Positions 44,601 to 54,635 of a DNA stretch of 64,000 bases are shown here, piece after piece. Source of the DNA: Hoplostethus atlanticus (Eukaryota; Chordata; Actinopteri; Trachichthyiformes; Trachichthyidae); assembly GCA_034670405.1 (NCBI GenBank), contig JAXDDX010000072.1:1798001-1862000 (forward strand), given 5' to 3'. Position numbers and translations under genes: made by a program. The notes beneath the pieces are model-generated. The model searched no databases, was not told the origin of the DNA, and saw only the letters and a list, made by a program, of their open reading frames with translations. Positions within the stretch are counted from its first letter, which is position 1. Every line of letters starts with the position of its first letter.

Positions 44601-47089
44601 TGTTGTTTGAAGACAGACCTTCATCTCCTGATTCAGTAGCATCAGTCAGTAAATATAGCAGACTTTCACCTGTTTCCCCTGTACCTGATTTTATACAAGC
44701 AGCGTTTGAACTACCTCCATCTATTGTTGGACATAGATCAACATCCCCTGAATCAATATGTTCAGATATAGAATATGGTCCTATATGTCTAGCATCACTA
44801 TTCTATGAAGACAGACCCTCTTCACCTGGTTCAGTAGCATCGGGAGATGAATACAGGGCACTGTCACCAGATTCACCCATACCTGATTACATACCAGTAA
44901 TACTCAAATCATTTAATCCAAATGTTGGGTCTAGATCCACCTCCCCTCAATCAATTGCATCAGATATTGAGTACATTTTGAGTGAGTATTTGACGTCTGG
45001 GACTTTTGATGTTGAGGATAGACCAGATTCTCCTGTATCAGTACTATCAGAGGTTGAAGAGAGGCGAATATCAGCTGAATCAATACCACAGTACAAACCC
45101 ATGTCACCTGTGGCATTGACGTTACTGAGATCAGATAATGAATACAGACCAATGTCCCCTGAATTACCAATACCCGATTTTACAAAGACATTTGTGGATT
45201 ATTCTGTGACTGTGAGAGATTTATCACCCACTGAATTTTCAGATCTGCATGACTTCACAGCAACTGAAGAGTCTTTGCGTACAGAACAGAGGTCAGCATC
45301 ACCTGAGGCTATTGAATTAGATGTAGATGGATCAATACCTGAATTAAGCATCCCAACTGCTACTGAAGCAACCATTGATAGCACAATTTTATCCAAAACA
45401 ATGGCACCGACATCACCTCAAGAATCGGCCATTCTGGTGGCTGAATATAACCTTGTTTATGATGCTGAGCTGTGGAAGCTGATTTCTCAAGTACATGACC
45501 CTCAATATGTAGGAGAAACTTTCAATAGCAAAACAGGGTTTATGGGATATGTTGGTAGCACAATAGAGTATGTGGAGAGTGTTCCAGATGATGAACAAGA
45601 TAAAGCCAGAACTCAAATTGGTCCAGCTGCTTCAGCCACAGAACCAGCTTCAGAAGTAATACATCCCTTTACTACAACAGACACAGCCAAGACTGACCAT
45701 GAATTGCTTTGCACTGTAAGTGCGCAAGTCATATCTGACGCAGCTGTTTCAGAGTCGCCTCCACCAGTGATTGAACATGTATCTTCTTCACCAGCAGCCC
45801 CATACAGACAGGCAAAGTATACATTTGAAACATTTGAGTCTGATGATGAGTGGGTGGTTGTATCAGTATCTGATGCAAAGGATGATGATCTATGCCTTTC
45901 AGTAGAGTCCTTGCCAGAATACAGACCCATGTCACCTGAAACAGCCATGTTGGCAGAAATAAGAGCATCATCACCAGAATCAACTACATCAGTCAACGAG
46001 TTTAGGCCACTCTCACCAGATTCCGCCTTACCTGAATTTAGAAAGGCATTGCCAGAATGTGTGACGTTATTAAGGTCTCTATTTGTAGAGGGCAGGCCAT
46101 CATCTCCAGAATCTGAGCTATCAGAGGATCAGAATGAGAAAGACAGACCGTTATCACATCAGTCAGTGCCTGAATACAGACCTATGTCACTTGAATCAGC
46201 CATGCAAATGGTTGACAAAAGAGCATCGTCTCCAGAATCTATACCTGAGCTCAATGAGAACAGGCCACTGTCTCCAGACTCTCCCATCCCTCAGTTTGCA
46301 GTGTCATTGGTGGAGGATACCACTACATGGACAACACACAGGTCATCATCACCTGAATCAATGGGATCATACTCAGAATGTGAGGTGATGGTCACATCAT
46401 CAAGAGCCAATGAGAATGACAGAAGGCCGTCTTCTCCTGAATCCATATCATCTGTCAATGAGTTCAGACAACTATTGCCTGACTCACCAGTACCTGAGTT
46501 CATGAGAATATTGTCCTCCTATTTTATGGATGTTACCTCTGGGGATAGATCGTCCTCACCTGTGTCTTTCTCATCAGACAGTGAGTTTGTTGCATTACCT
46601 ATTGATTGTTGGATTGATGATAGCCCAAGGCCATTGACCCCTCAATCTGTTGAGTCAGAAGAAGAAAGAGATTTCTGTTTTGAGAGCACAGAGAGGTTAG
46701 TCTCTAAACCAGAGCTTTTGAGTCATGTGACATCTCTTTCATTGCCAGAGCAGTTTCCATTAATACCTGACAAAATGTGTATGACTGTGTCCCCGTTACC
46801 AACACCAGCTATTGAGAAGTTTGAGGATGGACATATCAAAATTGATCGGACAAAAATGACTAGTTCAGAATCAGAAACAGTATTTGCATATGAGGAATGG
46901 ATGCAACATGGATCAGAGCAAGCTGAAATTATCTCAACTTCACAAACTGCTGAGGAAGACTTTGGGAAGCTCCATAAAGACACTCCTGTACAGCCACCAT
47001 CAGTGAAGGTCTGGGATCTAAAAGGAAAGGGAGAGAAGATTGTACACTCCAGTACTGGTGAACTAAAAAGCAAGACAACCTCACAGAGG
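32583..47089 (+). CDS. ank2: ank2 second giant exon (post-death-domain serine-proline repeat exon)
   Basis: Open coding sequence of about 14.5 kb, starting at acceptor tttctcag (phase 2) and ending at donor gtaaga (phase 0). Three frame shifts interrupt it: an extra A at about 37640, an extra C at 38271-38272 and a 4-nt loss near 39053. Correcting these gives exactly 4,836 codons plus the shared base. The protein starts LSLRGYDKGTDSVHSGSLKQ and is then dominated by a degenerate unit of about 65 residues with SSSPES, SSPDS and LSPDSPIPEF blocks spaced by acidic and aromatic residues (LFEDRP). It has two DDWVVVS-type motifs, three WKLISQI.DPQYVG modules and a non-repetitive end. It is probably disordered and multiply phosphorylatable. 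It is absent from the human 440-kDa protein I know. Its place next to obscurin-binding-like exons suggests a muscle isoform, which is inference. If the shifts are real, translation stops at 37653. Confidence 0.82.
35056..35079 (+). other. ank2: LIR-like motif in giant exon 2, first
   Basis: DDDWVVVS: three acidic residues, then the W-x-x-V core of an LC3-interacting region, followed by LYDPEER and an SPES block. Confidence 0.5.
36721..36840 (+). other. ank2: WKLISQ module, copy 1
   Basis: A roughly 40-residue module, YRLTYNAEVWKLISQIHD then PQYVGKSGGFEYAGTK and AEYIQ, unlike the surrounding SP repeats. Function not recognised. Confidence 0.75.
37441..37575 (+). other. ank2: WKLISQ module, copy 2
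   Basis: EYRLVYDIELWKLISQIRD, then PQYVGETFISKTG and FEYAGTRTEYVQ. Nearly the same as copies 1 and 3. Confidence 0.75.
38207..44690 (+). repeat. ank2: coding higher-order tandem repeat array (588-bp and 1,299-bp units)
   Basis: Unit starts, taken at tgaaatataggtcctcttc, fall at 39001, 39585, 40884, 41472, 42060, 43359, 43947 and 44529. Spacings are 584, 1299, 588, 588, 1299, 588 and 582 bp. A 588-bp unit is three of the roughly 65-residue repeats (196 residues). The 1,299-bp unit adds 711 bp. The unit at 43359 is a deletion recombinant that happens to be 588 bp. A partial long unit leads the array at 38207. Copies are nearly identical, including silent sites. The first sub-unit alternates between EDRTSS and EDRPSS in the order T P T P P T P. 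Confidence 0.93.
45443..45577 (+). other. ank2: WKLISQ module, copy 3
   Basis: EYNLVYDAELWKLISQVHD, then PQYVGETFNSKTG and GYVGSTIEYVE. It lies after the repeat array, whereas copies 1 and 2 lie before it. Confidence 0.75.
45842..45865 (+). other. ank2: LIR-like motif in giant exon 2, second
   Basis: DDEWVVVS followed by VSDAKDDD: an acidic lead, a W-x-x-V core and an acidic tail. Confidence 0.5.
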
Positions 47090-47547
47090 GTAAGAGTGAG
47101 AGCATGATGATCTTTGCGAATAGTTGCTTCACTTGCCATATACAAATACATTAACATGCCACTTGGATGGAGAAAAATAACACTGCGTGACATATAAGGA
47201 CGTGCCTGGATGAACTCTTATAACAAAATGGAGTGCTCTCAGTGTTCTGAATGTGTGGGTAAAACATTGAATTTGATTATTACTAATTGCTCTTTCTACA
47301 CTGACCTCTGATTTAACTCTGTCAGATGCTGAGATGCTTTTCAAATTGCATGTTATGGCCTCCGAGATGTATTGAAGTGTTCATAATCTAATGAGATGTT
47401 GCCTGGATGAAAACAACTGTCTTGCCATCGCAGAGTGAGAGAACAGTGCTAACCTGTTGCAATGCTGAGGTGATGATAATGGTGCATGCCAACTTATGAA
47501 TTGATTCAAAGTGTACTTATTCAGATAGTGTTGACATTCACTTACAG
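47090..47547 (+). other. ank2 intron
   Basis: A 458-bp intron between the second giant exon and the 978-bp exon. No feature seen. Confidence 0.65.
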
Positions 47548-48525
47548 GCTTCTCCTCAAACACCAAAGGAAATACAGTTGCAGACAGAGGATAAGGTGCA
47601 AAGCATCACAGCAGAGATACAAGAATCCAGTAAATTAGGTGTGCCATCCACTGATTGGACAAAAACTGGCAAGCCGTTGACATTGGCTCCCCTCCAGCTA
47701 CCCGACCAGAACTCATTCACAACCCACAGAACAGTGACTCCAGTTCTACCGGAGATTGAGAAGACATCCCCTCTAAAATCAAACAGTTCACATGAGTACT
47801 CAGACTGGGAGTTGTCCCCTATGGAAGCACAGTCCAGTGAGCTATTTTCACCAATGTCAAGCCAGTTTTTGGTGCCACCAGATTATGAAGCAGTATTTTC
47901 AGGACATCAGACCTTAAGAGTTTCTGATTGCAGTCAAGCCTCACTGACCGATTTGAGTCCAGTCTCGCCAGTGTTCAGTGACTCCCTTTCAGGTCAGGGT
48001 GCCACTGAGGCCACCACCAAGGTAGAGTCTGAAACTGCTGAAGACATACAGTTCTCACCAGGCTTCAATGAAGTCCTCTTAGAGTTTGAGAAAACGCTTT
48101 CTTCATTTGGATCAGAAGAAGTCCCACCTGCAGAACTCAGAAAGGGCTCGGAGTCCCGGCAGTACTCTGATTCAGATCTGGAATTCTTTGACTGCAGACA
48201 AACCTTCTCTGACTTCTCTGAACCGGAAGAAGTGAACCTCGAACCTGAGATCACTTATCACATCTCTGAACCCCCTTCCCCGATGCCCGGCAGGCGCCCT
48301 GACACAGGCTTCCTCAAAGGGAGCCCTGAATATACTGCTCAGCCCTTCCTCCGGGTGGACGATTACAAGCGCTTCTCCTCTGGTAGTGAAAGTCTTGGCG
48401 ACTTTGCTTATGATTCAGAAGAAGGTTCACGGGAGTATAGAGCAGAGGGCACCCTCCCTATGTGTGAGGAGCTTCCCCCCAGAGATCAGGCAGGCTATGA
48501 TGATGATGACGACTCCCTGGGAAGG
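47548..48525 (+). CDS. ank2: ank2 large tail exon (978 bp)
   Basis: Exactly 326 codons, phase 0-0, acceptor cacttacag, donor gtaaga. It starts ASPQTPKEIQLQTEDKV. The middle has YSDWELSPMEAQSSELFSP, VPPDYEAVFSGHQTLRV and SPVSPVFSDSLSG. The end has EPPSPMPGRRPDTGFLKG, RVDDYKRFSSGSESLGDF and a YDDDDDSLGR acidic close. It shares the S/P/E/D style of the giant exon but not its tandem array. As a symmetric phase-0 exon it can be skipped in frame. No function recognised. Confidence 0.88.
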
Positions 48526-49220
48526 GTAAGAGGTTGAGCATGAGTACTAGGCTGTGCTGATTTGTGTCTTGCCCGCTCAGGCTGATTGCAGTGGTACTGC
48601 ATTTGAAACCAAGAAGTCTGTCAAACTAAAACACACAAGTTAACTCTGTAGTGTATGAAGATCTAAACCATGAGCCTAATGAGTGGTGTTGTGTTGCATG
48701 TGTGCATACACTTATAAAATCCTACAATAACAGATAAAATGTAACTGATAAGTTACAGTAACTCTATTTGATAAGTGGTAATATAGAATTTTGGATGGTC
48801 AATGGCTGGTTGGTTATGACAGTGGTGGTGTGCTGTGTTTGCTAAGTCATCAATATTGACAGTCACAGGGTGCTAAACATACACTGTATGAACCTTGTTT
48901 ACATTTGCATTACCTGTTTGAATCTTTTGGTTTCTGCTTATTGTAATTTCTGTCTTTGCACGTCTGTTTTGGTTAAAAGTTGATGCACAACTGTGCCTTC
49001 TCTTCATCTTCCATCTTTATTGTTTTATCCATATATCTCATCATTGTATCCCCTCATTGATTGGTTTCTACAAGAACCTTTCTGGCAAACGAACATAGAA
49101 GTGAAGCCCATTAATGAATCAAGAGAAAAGAAGGAACAGCCATTGCCTGCTGTATTGTGCTGCAGTGACACTGCACAGACATTTCATATTGACCCATGCT
49201 GGCTGTGTGCTGTCTCTCAG
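48526..49220 (+). other. ank2 intron
   Basis: A 695-bp intron. A short hydrophobic frame from the ATG at 48983 was considered as a small-ankyrin start and rejected. Confidence 0.6.
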
Positions 49221-49313
49221 GAGATAGCAGAGGAGCTAGGAATGCTATCCTCTGATAGCTCAGAGGAGGAGGTGCTGACCACCAGGGTGGTCCGACGCAG
49301 AGTTATCATCCAG
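49221..49313 (+). CDS. ank2: ank2 exon: obscurin-binding-like region, part 1
   Basis: A 93-nt phase-0 exon (acceptor tgtctctcag, donor gtaaag) coding EIAEELGMLSSDSSEEE and TTRVVRRRVIIQ. Small ankyrin-1 has ISTRVVRRRVFLKG at its first obscurin-binding basic cluster, so the arginines at 49284-49304 probably serve that role. Confidence 0.9.
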
Positions 49314-49855
49314 GTAAAGCAGCATGGCAGAGCATGGACAGGATGCAGGGTTAGCGGGTAGCAGAGGTTTAGCGGTTGTCAGTATGTTTTTTTCATGCTG
49401 GCTTTGACTTAACTGGTGCTTGATAAGCTATGTCAAGTCCCCTGCTTACATCTCATTTTCTCTATAACCACAATAGTTAATGTGTATTCTTACAATGCAG
49501 AAAGATTTAAATAGCAGAAGAGGAACTTCATGGCATATTTCTATTATATTTATTTATATACATAACCATTTTATTTTGCTGTTTTGTCATGATTCTGTGG
49601 TCAACTGCATCTATACCATTTCCTCTGCTCTGTTTTAGTGTTGTATGTTGGAAATTAAAACGGACTATAGCTATGGTGGCGGTTTGCCTTTTTGTGATTT
49701 CTTTGGGGTGATTTTCATAGAATTCATAGTATAAGTATTTCCAATCTGTGCTTTGTTCTTGTTTCAAATGCTTTGCCTATTATATAGACAGGTTCCCTCG
49801 TGTGCAGGACTGTAACATCCATGACCTGACAGTATCTGTTTTCCTCTCTCCACAG

Positions 49856-49939
49856 GCAGATGACTTACCAGATATCCCACCACAGACAGTGACAGAGGAG
49901 AAGTACACAGATGAGCATGGGAACATGGTAGTCAAGAAA
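49856..49939 (+). CDS. ank2: ank2 exon: obscurin-binding-like region, part 2
   Basis: An 84-nt phase-0 exon coding [20 protein letters not shown] and HGNMVVKK. Human ANK2 has DDMPEIPPETVTEEEYIDEH here. Confidence 0.95.
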
Positions 49940-50059
49940 GTAAGGGAACATTTTCATATCTGACATTCATAACATTGATGATATAGATCACAAAACAATT
50001 ATGTGTTTAAGTAATAACTCTACAGCCAATGGATATAACACAATAGTTATTCAACCTAT

Positions 50060-50160
50060 ACCCAGTTTATGAAAGCTTTTCCAGTTGCTGTTCTAAATAC
50101 CCAGTATTGTGTAGGTCTTTCCCAGGAAAAATCCTCTGACACATAGGAAGTGAATTGCTT
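50060..50160 (+). repeat. dispersed repeat (pair with 20976-21080)
   Basis: Shared acccagtttatgaaagctttt, ttgtgtaggtctttcccagg and aggaagtga. Confidence 0.55.
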
Positions 50161-50239
50161 GTGTTTCCCATTTAGTCAGCACCGTGTCATCCATCATGGT
50201 TTCACAACAAATTTCCTGTTTCTCTATCTTCTCCTCCAG

Positions 50240-50404
50240 ATCACACGGAAGGTCATTCGTAAGTATGTTTCTGCGGATGGAGTGGAGAGACAGGAGGTGA
50301 CAATGGAGGGCTCGCTCCAGGAGATGGTGCGGGTAGAGGAAGGAGATGCTGTCTCCAGAGTGGTGAAGAGGACTGTGGTTCGCAGTGAGGGAGATCAGAA
50401 AGAG
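50240..50404 (+). CDS. ank2: ank2 exon: obscurin-binding-like region, part 3
   Basis: A 165-nt phase-0 exon (acceptor tctcctccag, donor gtcagt) coding ITRKVIRKYVSADGVERQEV and SRVVKRTVVRSEGDQKE. The human ANK2 tail has VTRKIIRRYVSSEGTEKEEI and SKVIKRVVLKSD. It supplies the second basic cluster of the small-ankyrin-1 obscurin site. Confidence 0.95.
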
Positions 50405-51133
50405 GTCAGTATCGTCTGCCTGCTAGCTTCATGTTTTGGAACGACTCTTCAAGTTGGAATTCCAAAACCTGGGCAAGATTTCTCAACCCTGAGGTTCTGA
50501 GATGTAGTTTCTGACATTATATCAACATGGTGGCAAAACACTGTAAATGCTACCCAGGATTAGTTTTAACATGTTTAGAGACAAAGTACACCTAGGTTTA
50601 ACTTTCAGCATTGTGTAGCTTTTATCAAATTTATCAAAACACCTCTTCAATCTATTCAAATAACAAAATAACGTTTTCTTTTATAAATAATGTTGTGTGT
50701 ATATATCTAAGTAGGCTATATTTTGACATTTTTATTGACATTTCATTTTGGGAGCTCAGTATCTTAACTTTGTTCAGACACTTAAGTCTCACCTCTATCA
50801 ACAATAAGCTAATGAGGTTAGCAAATGGCTAACATACTACAAGATTAGTTGAATATTATACTCCCATTTGGTTATTGCTAATTTTGCCAACATGTAACAT
50901 ACAGCTAATTAAAAATGGGTTTCTTCCTGAACATACAACCCCCGGACTAACTGGCAATCTGTAGGAAACATTGATGTCAGACGTTCTTTGGTTCACAAAC
51001 ACATTAGCCAAGTGGGGTTTTGTTTTTTTATGTTCATATTTGGTAGTTGCAGAATTTCAGTAGTGTATAATGTTCAATCTGTGCCTGACTTGAACTCTGC
51101 ATGACCTTCAACCCCTTGTTGTGGTTTCACCAG
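50405..51133 (+). other. ank2 intron
   Basis: A 729-bp AT-rich intron. Nothing recognised. Confidence 0.65.
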
Positions 51134-51322
51134 TTGACCTTCTCAGAGCCCCTGGCCCTGGGCGCCGCCACAGCCTCAGAGTTCGAGGCGGAACCAGTAC
51201 AAGGTCGAAAGGTCAGCAAAGTTGTCAAGACGACGGTGGTGAAAGGCGAAAGGATGGAGAAGCAGATGGGTGACCCCTCGTTGGCTGCAGATCTCCCCTC
51301 GGCCAGAGAGGACTTTGAGAAG
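51134..51322 (+). CDS. ank2: ank2 tail exon
   Basis: A 189-nt phase-0 exon coding LTFSEPLALGAATASEFEAE, GRKVSKVVKTTVVKGERMEK and LPSAREDFEK (donor gtcatt). It goes beyond the human ANK2 C-terminus I know, which ends soon after SKVIKRVVLKSDTEQSED. Confidence 0.85.
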
Positions 51323-51386
51323 GTCATTATTGGTTGTCCAAACTAGAAAGACCAATCCAAGTGCAAATCTAGCTGCCCTTGTAGGT

Positions 51387-51475
51387 TAAAGGAACACACA
51401 AGTTTCTGGTAAACTGAATTTACCTGTTAAGTGATGAGAACATAGACACCAACACATCATCCAAATCATCATCAT
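51387..51475 (+). repeat. MITE-like element, partial third copy
   Basis: Starts aaaggaacacacaagttt, then gttaagtgatgagaacatag and acaccaa, as in 11540-11920. Confidence 0.6.
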
Positions 51476-51601
51476 CACCTGTTGATAAGTACTGATGGGC
51501 AAGCTTTTGAACTTGAATGGCAAGCAAGACGAAGTTTCTAGTGTTTTTACTTCCTTCTGATCCTTCGCCCCTTCTCTCCTCCCTCGTTCTGTCCCCTCCA
51601 G

Positions 51602-51693
51602 GCATTGAGTTATGCTGGAGGTGTTGGGAAAATCCTCCTGCCTCATTTAGTAGAGAAAGAGGTTGTGCAGGACGACGGTTCTGTGGTTAAAAG
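51602..51693 (+). CDS. ank2: ank2 tail exon
   Basis: A 92-nt exon (acceptor gtcccctccag) coding ALSYAGGVGKILLPHLVEKE and DDGSVVK, ending in phase 2 at donor gttgga. This donor is weak, but the phase fits the last exon. Confidence 0.8.
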
Positions 51694-52576
51694 GTTGGAC
51701 TACAGCATGGGAGTGTTAAGAAATGACTCCAAAGGCATTATTTAGTGGACATTCACTTGTGTCCCAGAGGTTTACATAGCAGCATGGAGTGATTCTATCC
51801 TATCTCTTAACCTTTATTTCTATAGCCCAAATTCTGATTTGGGTTTTTACTTTGCAGGGTAAGTAGCCAATAGAGAACTGCTCATTACTTTTGGGGTATG
51901 ACATCTGGGCTAAGATGCATGGTTTGGGTTAAATGTTTGAAACATTGGCTACGTTTACATACAGACAGAATTCCCTTCTTAACCCGGCTCCTCAAGTAAC
52001 CCAGTTTTGCGTCAATGCATGTAATTGTCACAACAGTTTGAATAACCCAGTAAAGGCTCATATTCCGATTATGAGAAACCCGCTAAATGCCGGGATTATT
52101 CTGGATTACTACATTTGGTATTCGCCATCTACGCAAACTAAGACTCAGAGTTATGAGGACATTTTGATGTCAACAAAAACATAGCTAGAAGAACGCAAAG
52201 TATACTACTGGGATCATTATTTCTTTCCGCTGTATTAGAAGTAATTTATTACTCAAAGAGAGAGGGGGTAGTTGGTAGCAGACCCTTCTAACTGTGCTGT
52301 TAATTGGCTTTTTCATGGCAAGAAGGATACTCAATCGCAGGGTATCAAAGGTGCATGTAAACAGCTTAAAAGGACATTAAGTAATCTATGACCTTTATCG
52401 ACCGGTATTGGTGACCAGTAACAGAGTACAGGCCAGACAGTGAATCTTGAAAGCCAAATATCTCAGCGCCGGGCCAAGTAATCATTGGTATTGATCGACG
52501 ATCAATTCCAAATTTGCTGGGATATGGGCTAACTGTTCTTTGTGACCTCTTCTCCATCTACCCCTCCTATACATAG
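51694..52576 (+). other. ank2 last intron
   Basis: An 883-bp intron. No feature seen. Confidence 0.6.
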
Positions 52577-52800
52577 AACCCAGATGCGTAAGTCACGAAC
52601 CCGGAAGAGGACTGTGGTGAGGGATGCCCAGGGGAAGCATGTGCACCTGGAGCAGCTGGATGACACCCCAGAGGCCCTGCAGCCCTGACGCCCTTCAGCA
52701 GCACCTGCACTTACTGCTCCAACGCTACTGCGAAGAGGTCCAGGAGGAGCAGGAAGAAGGAGATGAAAAGGAGGAGGAGGCCGAGGAGTGCTTCGAGTGA
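52577..52800 (+). CDS. ank2: ank2 last coding exon (two possible stops)
   Basis: After acceptor tatacatag the exon codes TQMRKSRTRKRTVVRDAQGK, HVHLEQLDDTPEALQP and, as given, stops at TGA 52686-52688. With one base fewer in the CCC at 52683-52685 the frame continues with DALQQHLHLLLQRYCEEV and a strongly acidic EEQEEGDEKEEEAEECFE to TGA 52798-52800. That continuation looks like real protein (amphipathic helix plus acidic tail). The same kind of C/G-run overcall breaks the 11968 exon, so I favour the longer form. Confidence 0.75.
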
Positions 52801-54449
52801 CCGGCTGCTTTTACTAACTTGCCCCTCCGTTTGATCCTTGCCCTACTTCCACCTTCTTGCTCCTGCACACAGAAGCCCGTGGTGATGTAAGCTTCCCCAC
52901 ACACACAATGTTTCCCGACGCCCTTATCGTTGCCCCACCTCATCATTCTCGCTGCTCAGTGGAGTTGAGTTTTCATTTTGATTGATTTTTAGCCCTCTGT
53001 GGCAAATAATCAAACAGTATTTTTGTGCTTTAACACCTTCTCTTCCTTTGGACATTGTGTTTGATTTCTTTGTGACCAAAGATAGCGACCCTCTTTTTCG
53101 TCGGGCGACTTACTACCGTAGGTGGTTTTTTTTTGTTATCCTTTTTTTTTTTTTTCCTAGTGTTGTTTTGGCTGCTGTGGTACGATTAAGGTACAATGCA
53201 ACAAATGCAAAGGTGGATCAAAGTTGAGGGGCATCTCGGACGTTTGCCTCATACACGGGCCTCTTCTTGAAGGACGATTGTAAACATTTGTACATAGAAG
53301 AGATGTCAGTCATGTTTGGACCGGGAAGCATAAAAATTTCAAAGCATTTAATACATAAGCCCACCTAATCCTGCTGTACACGTATGAGCACCGATCAGAG
53401 GTTTGAGGATGGCCACAAAAAGATGAGATTAATGTTACATAGAAAAAAAAAAGATGTCAGAGCTTTGGAAGGATGAGGAGTGAATGCGTAGATTGTTCAT
53501 CATCGACTCCTTAGGATTCAGACTCATTTACAGCCATACATCAACCGGTGTCCTTCATAACCGTTCTGTTTACATAGTTAGATCCACATTTTGAAGTAGT
53601 TTGGGCTTTGTGATCACACCTCCCATAATGTAACTGCCTGTTTTGTTTGGTTTATTTATATGTGTCTGTCTTTCTAACATGTGCTGTGCATTCACATTTT
53701 ATTCTGAGCACAGAGCTGCCACCTCTGTGTGTGTATATATACGTGTGTGTGTGTATGCGTGTCTTAGCACATTGAATCCTCGCCGTCATGTTTGATGTGC
53801 AGAATCATCTATAGGTTAACTTCTAGTTTCACCCTCAGTCTTCACCTCCTCTCACCCCAAACAGTGGTACTCATATGATTGTCTTTGAGCAAGCCTGCTA
53901 AGATTGTAAATGTGAGAATGGTACCCAGAGACACCCCAGTGATGTGGTGCAGAGGATTTGTTTTAATTGCTGTTGTTGAGTTGACTCCTGATAATCTCCA
54001 AGGACTGACACATTATCTTTTCCAGCGAAGGGTTCGAATGACTTCAACCGACCTTCCCTCTGTTGATTCAGCAGCAGACTATTACCGATTATTGTATATT
54101 TCCTTTTAATTCGTATTTATTTATTGCCGTCCATTTGTGATCCTTCTATGCTCCAGTGTTTGAAGCTGGGAGCAGTGTGTATGCTTGGGTGTGTGTTTGA
54201 ATGTGTTCTGAAGATACGAGTAATGACAAAACAGAGGGAACTGAGAATTTTTTTTTTGACAGATTACTTGCCATTGTACACAAACAGCATTTCATTTGAA
54301 TCCTGGTTCAGTGCAGCGATCAAATCAGACTCTGGCATGGATATCTGGGCCTGACGAAATATCTTCGGTGTTATTTACAGTACAGACTTTATCTATGTAA
54401 CAATATGATCCTCACGTTGCCATTTACTTTGAGTGTGATCAAATGCAAG

Positions 54450-54455
54450 AATAAA
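54450..54455 (+). promoter_or_regulatory. ank2: polyadenylation signal AATAAA (ank2, proximal)
   Basis: AATAAA about 1.65 kb after the stop, in AT-rich UTR. Confidence 0.5.
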
Positions 54456-54635
54456 AGTCAAGAAATGACTGTTGATTTGATAAATGAGCATCTTGTTTCC
54501 ATGGTGATAACAATATATACTATATTTACAGTACAAATATCTATGCGGGCATGTAGTAGTTATCAAATTATTACTAAAAAGAAAAAAACTGAAACGCTAA
54601 CAAGGCATAGCAGCTGCAGTGTGTACATGGCAGAA

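Noticed and set aside
38207..44690. Regular tandem repeats considered as a CRISPR or satellite array
   Set aside because: The units are coding, in multiples of 3, with conserved protein motifs in one frame. This is vertebrate DNA, and the spacer/repeat sizes do not fit CRISPR.
38465..45996. Many repeated minus-strand open frames of 60-163 residues (MSAYDSGKVCLNSG and similar)
   Set aside because: They are antisense shadows of the SP repeats: tca-cct-gaa-type codons give no stops in reverse. They recur only because the repeat does.
48983..49060. Hydrophobic short frame upstream of the obscurin-binding-like exon, considered as a small-ankyrin (sAnk1.5-like) start
   Set aside because: The ATG frame stops before any donor, and the longer frame in register with the next exon has no ATG start and no clear donor.
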